A stretch of 10,587 bases of DNA, taken from NCBI GenBank assembly GCA_037384885.1, contig JARRNO010000152.1:1-10587 (forward strand), in the 5' to 3' direction. This DNA is from JARRNO01 sp037384885 (lineage in GTDB: Bacteria; Acidobacteriota; UBA4820; DSQY01). The position numbers were made by a program, and so were the translations under genes. This document shows, piece by piece, positions 1 to 6,132 of this stretch. The first letter of the stretch is position 1; every line of letters starts with the position of its first letter. The notes beneath the pieces are model-generated. The model saw only the letters and a list, made by a program, of their open reading frames with translations, had not been told where the DNA came from and searched no databases.

Positions 1-1
1 A

Positions 2-310
2 CGGGCCCTGGCGCACAAAGGCGAGATCCTGATTCTGGACGAGGCGACGGCCAGCGTGGACAGCCAGACTGAAATGCTCATCCAGCAAGCGCTCCAAGAT
101 CTATTGAAAGACAGGACGGCCATCATCATCGCCCACCGCCTGTCCACGATACAGGAAGCAGACCTCATTCTCGTCCTGAAAAAGGGCCGCATCGTGGAGC
201 AGGGCAATCACGACGAACTGCTCTCGGCCGGAGGGCTTTACGCACATCTGTACCGCACGCACTTTGCACCTGAAGCGGCGCGCGCCGCCAAAAGGGAAAG
301 AACGGGATGA
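2..310 (+). CDS. ABC transporter ATP-binding domain, C-terminal part (partial)
   Basis: This is the C-terminal ~100 residues of an ABC ATPase; the gene starts upstream of the window and is in frame from base 2. Visible motifs are Walker B followed directly by the D-loop (ILILDEATASVD) and the switch histidine in IIIAHRLSTI. The usual tail VLKKGRIVEQGNHDELL follows, then GGLYAHLYRTHF, typical of exporter half-transporters of the MsbA/LmrA type where the nucleotide-binding domain is C-terminal to a membrane domain. By family knowledge it would hydrolyse ATP to drive export of a lipid, drug or peptide; the substrate cannot be read from this fragment. Its TGA stop overlaps the ATG of queG (ATGA), so the two are probably cotranscribed, although no functional link is evident. 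Confident for the family, not for the substrate. Confidence 0.9.
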   Translation, partial: RALAHKGEILILDEATASVDSQTEMLIQQALQDLLKDRTAIIIAHRLSTIQEADLILVLKKGRIVEQGNHDELLSAGGLYAHLYRTHFAPEAARAAKRERTG

Positions 311-1299
311 ACCGGCGTATCCCCGCGGGAGAGACGCTTCGCCAGGACGTCCTGAACCGGCTTCGCAAGGCGGGATTTCTCCTGGCGGGAACGGCGCCCG
401 TCCAACCGGAGGCCGGGGACTGCGCCGCGCTGGACGCCTATCTCGAAAACGGCTGTCACGCCTCCATGGCCTACCTGGCGCGAAACGCCCGCATGATGAA
501 GCGGCCCACGGAATTCGAGCCCTGGGTGCGAGGGGCTTTTTGTGTTGCACTGCCCTACAACACGCGCTCCGAGACGTCGGCGGAGACCGTCGAATCCGGT
601 TCGGGCTGGATCTCCCGTTATGCGTGGGGGCGCGACTATCACAAAGTACTGAAGGCAAGGCTCCGGCCTGTCGCGCGTTACCTTCGGGAAAATGGAAAAC
701 ACGCACGGGTCTGCGTGGACAGCGCCCCCGTTCTGGAACGGGCGCTGGCCCGCCTGGCCGGCCTGGGGTTCATCGGCAAGAACACGATGCTGATCAACCC
801 TCGCTTCGGCTCCTATCTCTTCCTCGGAGAAATCTTGACGGACATGGCATTGCCGCCCGGCGATCCCGTTCCGGACGGGTGCGGACGCTGCACACGATGC
901 CTGGAGGGCTGCCCCACGGGGGCTTTCGCCCGCCCCAGGATCCTGGACGCCCGCCGCTGCCTGTCCATGTGGACCATCGAACACCGGGGGCCGTTCACCG
1001 CGGATACTCCGGAACTCGGCGGCCATCTTTTTGGATGCGACCGCTGCCAGGAAGTCTGTCCTTACAACCGAAAGGCGCCCATGAGCATCGATCCGGATTT
1101 CAGGCCGCGGCCGGGCTGGTTCGCCCCCGAGCCCGAAACAGTCTCGCGCCTGCAGGAAACCGAGTGGGACCGGCGTACGCGCGGCATGGCCCTTCGACGC
1201 GCCGGGTACGCGGGACTCTTGAGAAACAGCCGCCGTGTTGAAAAAGAGAAGAGAACCGCCGGTCAGACAAAGAGCGACGACACCGACGTTTCCTCGTGA
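307..1299 (+). CDS. queG: epoxyqueuosine reductase QueG
   Basis: QueG reduces epoxyqueuosine to queuosine in the wobble position of GUN-anticodon tRNAs, using cobalamin and two [4Fe-4S] clusters; it is cytoplasmic. The 330 residues show the family signature YAWGRDYHKVLK (~105-116), the catalytic-Asp region VDSAPVLER (~137-145), GFIGKNT (~154-160), a first ferredoxin motif with C192, C195, C198, C202, the conserved CLSMWTIEH (~219-227) and a second motif with C244, C247, C251 (DRCQEVCPYN). All expected cysteines are present, so the enzyme looks functional. The ATG overlaps the stop of the ABC gene, with a purine-rich AAAGGGAAAG ahead of it. The last ~20 residues are Lys/Asp/Ser-rich, unlike the core, and their codons overlap the 3' end of convergent prs by 37 bases. 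No terminator hairpin is apparent between the two genes. Confidence 0.95.
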   Translation: MNRRIPAGETLRQDVLNRLRKAGFLLAGTAPVQPEAGDCAALDAYLENGCHASMAYLARNARMMKRPTEFEPWVRGAFCVALPYNTRSETSAETVESGSGWISRYAWGRDYHKVLKARLRPVARYLRENGKHARVCVDSAPVLERALARLAGLGFIGKNTMLINPRFGSYLFLGEILTDMALPPGDPVPDGCGRCTRCLEGCPTGAFARPRILDARRCLSMWTIEHRGPFTADTPELGGHLFGCDRCQEVCPYNRKAPMSIDPDFRPRPGWFAPEPETVSRLQETEWDRRTRGMALRRAGYAGLLRNSRRVEKEKRTAGQTKSDDTDVSS

Positions 1300-2204
1300 A
1301 TACGAAGAATCGCCTCACCGAGCAGCGGCGCCAGCGAGAGAACCTTGAGCTTTGGGCAGATGCCGCATTTTTCCTTGACCGGGATGGTGTCGGTCACGAA
1401 GACTTCGGTGATGGGGGACTCGGTGAGCCGCTTCACCGCCGGGCCGGACAGCACAGGGTGGGTGCATGCGGCGTAAACCGCCTTGGCGCCTTTCAGCTTT
1501 AGCGCCTTCACCGTTTCGCAGAGCGTTCCCGCCGTGTCGATAATATCGTCCACGATGATGCAGGTGCGTCCCTTCACCTCGCCGATGACGTTCATGACTT
1601 CGGCCACGTTTACGACTTCGCGCCGTTTGTCTACGATCGCCAGCTGGGCCTGAAGGCGCTTGGCGTATGCCCTGGCGCGCTCCACGCCGCCGGCATCCGG
1701 CGAGACAACCGTGAGATCAGGCAGGCCGAGCGAGGCGATGTGGCTGATCATGACGGGCGCAGCGAACAAGTGGTCCACCGGCACGTTGAAAAAGCCTTGG
1801 ATCTGGGCGGCATGGACATCCACACAAAGGATGCGTCCCGCCCCCGCCGTTTCGAGCAAATCCGCCACAAGCCGCGACGTGATGGGGACGCGGGGCTTGT
1901 CCTTCCGGTCCTGCCTGGCGTATCCGTAATAGGGAATCACGGCGTTGATCCGCCTGGCCGACGACCGGCGCAGTGCGTCGATGATCAGAAGAAGCTCCAT
2001 CAGGTTGTCGTTCACGGGGTGGCAGGTGGGCTGGATGACAAAGACGTCCCTGCCGCGGACATTTTCCAGCACCTGGCAGTAGTTTTCTCCGTCGGAGAAG
2101 TTGGTCAGGTTGATCTGACCGAGGTGAATATCAAGGTACCTGGCAATTGCCTGAGACAGCTCCGGGTTTCCCCGGCCGGAAAATACAACGCTGTTATCGT
2201 CCAT
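1263..2204 (-). CDS. prs: ribose-phosphate pyrophosphokinase (PRPP synthetase)
   Basis: Prs transfers pyrophosphate from ATP to ribose-5-phosphate, making PRPP for nucleotide, NAD, histidine and tryptophan synthesis; it is a cytoplasmic hexamer. The 313-residue protein has the usual length and motifs: FSGRGNPEL at the N-terminus, FSDGE (~36-40), NDNLMELL, the flexible catalytic loop YGYARQDRK (~93-101), VDVHAAQIQGFF (~128-139) and the PRPP-binding loop VDDIIDTAGTL (~218-228), ending in a typical SVSSLF. I chose the ATG at 2204, with a GGGGG tract about 10 bases upstream. A TTG at 2213 would add three residues but leaves no room for that ribosome binding site. It lies only 27 bases downstream of tRNA-Gln and is probably expressed on the same transcript, released by tRNA processing. 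Its 3' end overlaps queG. Confidence 0.96.
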   Translation of the reverse strand: MDDNSVVFSGRGNPELSQAIARYLDIHLGQINLTNFSDGENYCQVLENVRGRDVFVIQPTCHPVNDNLMELLLIIDALRRSSARRINAVIPYYGYARQDRKDKPRVPITSRLVADLLETAGAGRILCVDVHAAQIQGFFNVPVDHLFAAPVMISHIASLGLPDLTVVSPDAGGVERARAYAKRLQAQLAIVDKRREVVNVAEVMNVIGEVKGRTCIIVDDIIDTAGTLCETVKALKLKGAKAVYAACTHPVLSGPAVKRLTESPITEVFVTDTIPVKEKCGICPKLKVLSLAPLLGEAILRIHEETSVSSLFV

Positions 2205-2231
2205 GCCCGCCAAACCCCCGTCCGAAAAGGC

Positions 2232-2306
2232 TGGCTGGGGAGGGAGGATTCGAACCTCCGAATCCCGGTTCCAAAGACCGGTGCCTTACCCCTTGGCTAC
2301 TCCCCA
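2232..2306 (-). tRNA. tRNA-Gln, anticodon TTG
   Basis: The minus strand folds into a full cloverleaf. The acceptor stem pairs TGGGGAG (2306-2300) with CTCCCCA (2242-2236), the discriminator base is G, and the CCA end is encoded at 2234-2232. The D arm is GCC/GGC around AAGGGGTAA. The anticodon stem CCGGT/ACCGG encloses the loop CTTTGGA, giving anticodon TTG (glutamine). The T arm is GGAGG/CCTCC with loop TTCGAAT. It lies between spoVG and prs, 27 bases before the prs ATG. I see no convincing -10/-35 pair immediately upstream, so it may depend on its own weak promoter or on read-through of the hairpin after spoVG. tRNA-Gln(TTG) is not a queuosine substrate, so the nearness of queG is not a functional link. 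Confidence 0.97.
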
Positions 2307-2420
2307 AACTGATCAAGAATGAACTGAAAACCAGGATAACCCGTCCGAAGTTTAAGGATACCAGCCGCAGACTGCCGGTGCAATACCACAAGCGCTCCGC
2401 TGTCCGAAGCCGAGCTTGAC

Positions 2421-2455
2421 GCACAAAACGGCAAGGAAAAACCGTGCCGTTTTTC
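2421..2455 (-). terminator. intrinsic terminator-like hairpin after spoVG
   Basis: Inverted repeat: AAAACGGCA at 2425-2433 pairs perfectly with TGCCGTTTT at 2445-2453, around an 11-base loop. Read on the minus strand, the stem ends in a run of four T, partly within the pairing. On the plus strand the T run is one longer. It starts five bases after the TGA (2461-2459) that spoVG would use once its frame is repaired, the expected place for a terminator ending the long upstream operon before tRNA-Gln. The hairpin is seen directly; termination is inferred and could be partial, or work on both strands. Confidence 0.55.
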
Positions 2456-2458
2456 TCC

Positions 2459-2736
2459 TCAACCTGCGGCATCGTCAAAGAGGCCGGCTGCTCCTCCCGG
2501 TACTTGGCGAAAATCACATCTTCCATCATCTTCCGGGTCTCGCTGTTGAGCGGATGGGCGATATCCTTGAAGCTCCCATCTTTCCGCTTTTTGCTGGGCA
2601 TAGACAGGAAGAGTCCCTTGGTGCCTTCGATGATCTTGATGTCGCTGATGAGAAAGCAGTTGTCCACGATGATGGAGACAAAAGCCTTCAGCTTTTTGTC
2701 ATCCACGGGGAAGATGCGGACATCGGTGATCGTCAT
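2459..2736 (-). CDS. spoVG: SpoVG family regulator, apparently frameshifted near its 3' end
   Basis: SpoVG proteins are small nucleic-acid-binding regulators, best known from Bacillus and Borrelia and also found in deltaproteobacteria. The first ~82 residues are unmistakable: MTITDVRIFPVDDKKLKAFV, then DNCFLISDIKII, GLFLSMPSKKRKDGSFKDIA and HPLNSETR. The ATG at 2736 has AAGGAG eight bases upstream, and ispE ends 17 bases before it. As given, the frame does not stop where the family does. It runs 98 residues further, to a TAA at 2196-2194, through the hairpin terminator and the whole tRNA-Gln gene, producing GGSNPPSP-type nonsense. If one base is missing near 2490-2497, the protein becomes ...KYREEAAGLFDDAAG with TGA at 2461-2459, 92 residues in all, a normal length. 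I give the repaired extent. The identity is secure; the C-terminus is inferred. Confidence 0.85.
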
Positions 2737-2753
2737 GGCAGATTCTCCTTTTG

Positions 2754-3647
2754 CTATCCTGGCAAGGTTTCGCGCCAATAGTCCTTGCTGGTTAGCGTGG
2801 TCGTGATGACGGCGTTGTGCCCCATAAGCATGAGCTTGCGATATGCCTCCTGTGCCGGCGGACGGTCCGGGAAAAACCCGACCCATGCCGCGCCGGAACC
2901 TGCCAGAAGGACCCGGGACGCGCCTTCGTGCTGCAGGGCCTCCCTAACGATGATCGCCTCCGATTCATCGGGTTGAGATTCGATGAACACCTCCTCGAAG
3001 CGATTGAACAGCTGGCCCTCCCATAGGCTGGTTTTCAATAGCTCTCTGACTATATTTTGAATTCTATGCGGGGATGCCGCCTCTGTCAACTCTTTTTCAA
3101 CCAATCCATACGCTTCTTTCGTGGACATACCCCTTTCCGGCCATGCGAGAACAAGATTGCTGGCGGGAGCGTCCGGCAGCGGGTAGACTTCCTCTCCCCG
3201 CCCCACGCCGAGGGCGGTTCCCCCCACCAGGAAGAAGGGCACGTCGCTCCCAAGCGAAGCGGCGATTCTGTCGAGATCTTGTGCGGAAGCATCCAATTTC
3301 CAAAGGCGGTTGAGAGCCAGGAGCGTCGCCGCCGCATCGGAGCTGCCGCCCCCGAGCCCGGCCTGCTGCGGGATCCGCTTCGTCAACCGGATTCTCGCAC
3401 CGGCTTTCACCCTGAACACCTCTTGGAGTTTCAGCGCGGCCCGGACAACGAGGTTTCTTTCGTCTGTGGGCAGAGAAGGGTCGCTGCAGCCCAGCGTAAT
3501 GTCCCGGGCCGGGTGAAATTCCAATGCATCGGCCAGGGCGATGGACTGATAGACCGTCCGGATTTCATGATATCCGTCCGGCCTTTTCTCCAGAACCTCA
3601 AGCCCGAGATTGATTTTGGCGTGTGCCTTGTAGCGCATTCGAATCAT
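2754..3647 (-). CDS. ispE: 4-diphosphocytidyl-2-C-methyl-D-erythritol kinase
   Basis: IspE phosphorylates CDP-methylerythritol with ATP, the fourth step of the MEP isoprenoid pathway; it is a cytoplasmic GHMP kinase. The 297 residues show the catalytic-Lys region AHAKINLGLEVLEKRPDGYH (K11), the glycine-rich ATP loop PQQAGLGGGSSDAAATL (~93-109), the catalytic Asp in GSDVPFF (D135) and the C-terminal LLAGSGAAWVGFF loop. Length and motif order are normal, so the enzyme looks intact. The start ATG at 3647 overlaps the TGA of the lipoprotein gene (ATGA), implying translational coupling; an internal ATG three codons on is an alternative. The order lipoprotein - ispE - prs matches lolB - ispE - prs of many proteobacteria, here with spoVG and tRNA-Gln added between the last two. 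The stop is TAG. Confidence 0.96.
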   Translation of the reverse strand: MIRMRYKAHAKINLGLEVLEKRPDGYHEIRTVYQSIALADALEFHPARDITLGCSDPSLPTDERNLVVRAALKLQEVFRVKAGARIRLTKRIPQQAGLGGGSSDAAATLLALNRLWKLDASAQDLDRIAASLGSDVPFFLVGGTALGVGRGEEVYPLPDAPASNLVLAWPERGMSTKEAYGLVEKELTEAASPHRIQNIVRELLKTSLWEGQLFNRFEEVFIESQPDESEAIIVREALQHEGASRVLLAGSGAAWVGFFPDRPPAQEAYRKLMLMGHNAVITTTLTSKDYWRETLPG

Positions 3648-4285
3648 GGTTCAATCTCCCGCAGGATCGAAGCAAGCGGGACATTCACGCTTCCGGTTTC
3701 CGGTGGGGCTTTGAAGACGCTTTCGGGCAGCGCTTTCTGATCGGTGGAGAGCCACCGGCAGCGCAGAACGGCTCGTCCGGGGCCGGAAAGGACGGCGCGG
3801 CCGTAAGGGAAGGTTCTTGTCTCGCTTCGTGAGAAGACCAGCTCAACCTTTCCGAGCCCGTTGTACCATCGCGCCCGGTGCAGCCATCCCATCTGGTAGT
3901 CAGGAGACCGCGCACCCGGAGGCGGATCGGCGGACAGCAGGGCCCAAAGATCCTGCGGTCCCCAGGGCAAACCGGGCCCCGGACCCCGCCATTGGGCCTT
4001 TCTCGTCCCCCCTGGTACGTAAAACCAGCCCTCACCCGGCCGCATGATCAGCAGCAGGCGCGTCACACCGGACGGATCCTGGAATTCGAGGCGGGCCCGG
4101 TCCAGCACGGGATCGAAAGCACAAAGAACGTTCAGCGGCATGCCGAAATGACGGTACTGAATGCTGACCTGCAGCCGCGCCGTGTAGGAGGGCGCCCGAT
4201 GCGTGGCCTGGGGCGGTCTGCGCGCCGGTGCGCAGGAAAGGAGCAGGGCCAGGCCGAGAAAGGGCGCCGCCTTAGCGCCAATCAA
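3644..4285 (-). CDS. LolB-position outer-membrane lipoprotein
   Basis: A 213-residue predicted lipoprotein. The N-terminus has a hydrophobic stretch, APFLGLALLLSC, ending in a lipobox (LLSC) with lipidated Cys18, then a Pro/Arg-rich spacer. The body contains YTARLQVSIQYRHFGMPLNV, RARLEFQDPSGVTRLLLIM and WFYVPGG, beta-strand-rich text resembling LolB or DUF4292-type lipoproteins that bind lipoprotein acyl chains. The position directly before ispE is that of lolB in many proteobacteria, where LolB receives lipoproteins from LolA and inserts them in the outer membrane. Similarity is at the level of fold and context, so I withhold the gene symbol. The start is TTG at 4285, supported by AAGGAG seven bases upstream, and overlaps the preceding frame by 14 bases. 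The end overlaps ispE by ATGA. The coupling suggests steady co-expression with ispE. Confidence 0.7.
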   Translation of the reverse strand: MIGAKAAPFLGLALLLSCAPARRPPQATHRAPSYTARLQVSIQYRHFGMPLNVLCAFDPVLDRARLEFQDPSGVTRLLLIMRPGEGWFYVPGGTRKAQWRGPGPGLPWGPQDLWALLSADPPPGARSPDYQMGWLHRARWYNGLGKVELVFSRSETRTFPYGRAVLSGPGRAVLRCRWLSTDQKALPESVFKAPPETGSVNVPLASILREIEP

Positions 4286-4874
4286 ATTCCAGCTCCTTGG
4301 TGAACTTATTCAGATCAACGGTCAGGTGCCGGGACTGCCCGGCCGAGAATTTGACCCGCTGGTCCTGAACGCTGCGCACGTCCTGGATTTTTGTCAGCAT
4401 TTCGAACCGGACCAGGTGTATCCCCGGCGTCAGGGAAACAGCGCCGGTCCAGTCATAGGCGTGAAATGAGAACTTCCGGTCCAATACCTTGTGTGCCACC
4501 GTCTTGCCGTCGATCTTCAGCCAGAACTCCCCTTTGAGCACATGGCTGGAAAAGTTAAAGGACAACCGGGCGCTCTTCTGCTGGTCCGCCGGGGCCATCC
4601 CGGTGCGTGAAGCGGAGGACGACGAGTCCCTTCGGACCCGGGGCGCCGCCTTCGCAGGGCCCGACCGGGAAGTTTCGTGCCGGCGGGCCGTTTTCGAAGC
4701 AGGTCCTGCGGAGGCCTTCCGGAGGGCCGGAAGGGAGCCCAGCCTGACGGGCCGGGGAGACTTTTTAAAGACTCGCAGAGCGGGACGGGTCAGCAGGCTC
4801 TGACGCGTAGGCACTTCGGGAGGCCGGTTCGGAGAGGCGACCGGAGGAGTCTCACGCACCTGGAAAAAGAGCAC
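4272..4874 (-). CDS. probable C-terminal part of the Ser/Thr kinase: linker plus PEGA-like domain
   Basis: This frame holds about 97 residues rich in Pro, Ala, Arg and Ser (for example RETPPVASPNRPPEV), followed by a compact ~100-residue domain from ARLSFNFSSHVLKGEFWLKI to the end at EFDWR. The domain has strand-like segments KIDGKTVAHKVL and LTPGIHLVRFEML, reminiscent of PEGA-type beta-sandwiches, though I cannot name the family firmly. The only upstream start in reach, GTG at 4874, has no ribosome binding site, and the frame overlaps the kinase 3' end by 85 bases. A -1 shift would join the two frames into one ~522-residue protein (5839-4272), a kinase with a C-terminal sensory or ligand-binding tail, which I think is the real gene. 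No convincing transmembrane helix is seen, so the tail would be cytoplasmic. A separate small gene is the less likely alternative. Confidence 0.6.
   Translation of the reverse strand: MLFFQVRETPPVASPNRPPEVPTRQSLLTRPALRVFKKSPRPVRLGSLPALRKASAGPASKTARRHETSRSGPAKAAPRVRRDSSSSASRTGMAPADQQKSARLSFNFSSHVLKGEFWLKIDGKTVAHKVLDRKFSFHAYDWTGAVSLTPGIHLVRFEMLTKIQDVRSVQDQRVKFSAGQSRHLTVDLNKFTKELEFDWR
4293..4298 (-). promoter_or_regulatory. Shine-Dalgarno AAGGAG for the lipoprotein TTG start
   Basis: AAGGAG on the minus strand, seven bases before the TTG at 4285. It lies inside the last codons of the preceding frame. It is what makes the rare TTG credible as the start, placing the lipobox Cys at residue 18. Confidence 0.8.
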
Positions 4875-5839
4875 GACGGCCTGCGGCGGTCCTTCCGGGA
4901 CGGACGGCGCCGTTCGGCCCGCTTGGCGACCTGCGCCGCGCCTTCTGCCGGGGCGGGCGTGGCTGTCATGCGCCGCTTCACGGCGGAGGGGAACCGCCCC
5001 GCCTCGTAATCATACAGATCCGAGAGCAGCTCGTCGGCATTCTGGTAGCGCACCCGGGGGTCCTTTGCAAGCATGGTCCGGACGATAAGCGCCAGATGCT
5101 TGGGGATTCCCTGGATTCTCTTTTCCAGAAGGGGCGGCTCCTCGTTCAGGATCCGGTGCGTCACCACGGTGACTTCGTCGCCGGGAAACGGCTTGGCGCC
5201 CGACAGCATTTCGTAAAGGACGCAGCCGAGCGAGAAGATGTCCGCCCGGCCGTCCACAGGCTTTCCCTCGATCTGCTCCGGAGCCATATAAGCGGGTGTT
5301 CCGATAAACTGGCCCTCCTGCGTCAGATCCGACGTGGGAACTCGGGCCACCCCGAAATCCATCAGCTTGACACCGCCCCTTGCCGTCGTGATGATGTTGG
5401 CCGGTTTGATGTCCCGGTGGACGATTCCAGCCCGGTGCGCCTGCGAAAGAGCCGCGGCGAGTTCCCGAACCTGCGGAACGAGACGGTCCGGGGCCATCCG
5501 CTCCCCGCGCTTGATCATCTCCTTCCAGGTCACGCCCTCGATGTATTCCATGGCGATAAAGGGCGGTCCGCCCCAGGTGCCGTCGTCGGCTTCATAAATG
5601 GTCACCACGGCGGGGCTGCTGAGCTGCCCGGCGGCCTGGGCTTCCCTGAGAAACCGCTCCTGGAATTCCACGACCTTGTCGCCGTCAAGCCCCTTGGGAA
5701 CGTAGATCGTTTTGAGGGCGACCAGCCGGTTGATCGTGGGGTCCCGTCCGACGTACACCACGCCCATAGAACCACCGCCAAGTACTCCGGTCACCACATA
5801 CTTTCCGATTTTTCCGGGTACGGTGGAGTCCGCACTCAC
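4790..5839 (-). CDS. Hanks-type serine/threonine protein kinase
   Basis: A bacterial eukaryotic-like kinase that phosphorylates Ser/Thr on partner proteins. All catalytic motifs are present: glycine loop GVLGGGSMGVVYVGRD (~18-33), ATP-anchoring Lys43 in VALKT, helix-C Glu66 (FLREAQ), catalytic loop IVHRDIKPANI (HRD 141-143), DFG at 161-163, GTPAYMAPEQ (180-189) and ADIFSLGCVLYEML. It should be active. The GTG start at 5839 overlaps the stop of the yibQ-like gene (GTGA) and has a perfect AAGGAGGT six bases ahead. After ~residue 305 the frame turns Arg-rich (RRRPSRKDRRRPSCSF) and stops, while the -1 frame carries a Pro-rich linker and a folded domain. A base is therefore probably missing between about 4930 and 4864; an A5 run (T5 on the coding strand) lies at 4864-4868. 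Context suggests it monitors or regulates envelope or division functions; substrates are unknown. Confidence 0.92.
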   Translation of the reverse strand: MSADSTVPGKIGKYVVTGVLGGGSMGVVYVGRDPTINRLVALKTIYVPKGLDGDKVVEFQERFLREAQAAGQLSSPAVVTIYEADDGTWGGPPFIAMEYIEGVTWKEMIKRGERMAPDRLVPQVRELAAALSQAHRAGIVHRDIKPANIITTARGGVKLMDFGVARVPTSDLTQEGQFIGTPAYMAPEQIEGKPVDGRADIFSLGCVLYEMLSGAKPFPGDEVTVVTHRILNEEPPLLEKRIQGIPKHLALIVRTMLAKDPRVRYQNADELLSDLYDYEAGRFPSAVKRRMTATPAPAEGAAQVAKRAERRRPSRKDRRRPSCSFSRCVRLLRSPLRTGLPKCLRVRAC

Positions 5840-6132
5840 TCCACCACCTCCTTCAGCGGGATGAGCCGGACGCCTTGGGCCTGAAGCTCCGGCAGCCGGC
5901 GCGCCAACGTGTCCAGTGTCGCGGGTCTGAGATGGCCGATGCCCACGGAGACCCCCTCTCCCTTTGCACGAATCACGAGCTCATCCAGTTGCTTCATAAT
6001 AGCACCGGGTTTCTCCACGTCGTCAAGAAAGACTTCCCGCTCCGCCGCGGGGACACCCGACTCCCGCGCCACTTGGTAGGCCACCGTTTTTGCGGTCGTC
6101 CGGCTGTCCAGGAAGAAAAGCCCCCGCCCCTT
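5836..6132 (-). pseudogene. C-terminal part of the yibQ-like deacetylase, downstream of an in-frame TAG
   Basis: Reading continues in the same frame after the TAG at 6135-6133 with KGRGLFFLDSRTT, then VAYQVARESGVPAAEREVFL, a Lys/Glu-rich helix, VGIGHLRPATLDTL and a normal end at LIPLKEVVE. These are the conserved C-terminal blocks of the divergent polysaccharide deacetylase family, including GHxRP. Nothing is missing around the stop by my alignment to the family, so a single substitution (for example from AAG, CAG or TTG) explains it. No start with a good ribosome binding site lies just downstream of the TAG; an ATG for an internal restart could be imagined but would lack the catalytic half. 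The TGA end overlaps the kinase GTG. Confidence 0.8.
5846..5853 (-). promoter_or_regulatory. Shine-Dalgarno AAGGAGGT for the kinase GTG start
   Basis: A full-consensus ribosome binding site on the minus strand, six bases before the GTG at 5839, inside the last codons of the yibQ-like frame. It fixes the kinase start and would let the kinase be translated independently even though the upstream gene is interrupted by TAG. Confidence 0.85.

Noticed and set aside
238..1241. Long open frames overlapping queG on both strands
   Set aside because: The queG frame carries all family motifs; the others are Arg/Pro/Gly-rich with no family similarity.
2194..2458. A real long C-terminal extension of SpoVG
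   Set aside because: It consists of translated terminator, tRNA gene and prs leader; the GSNPPSP string is typical of translated tRNA. A one-base repair gives a normal SpoVG.
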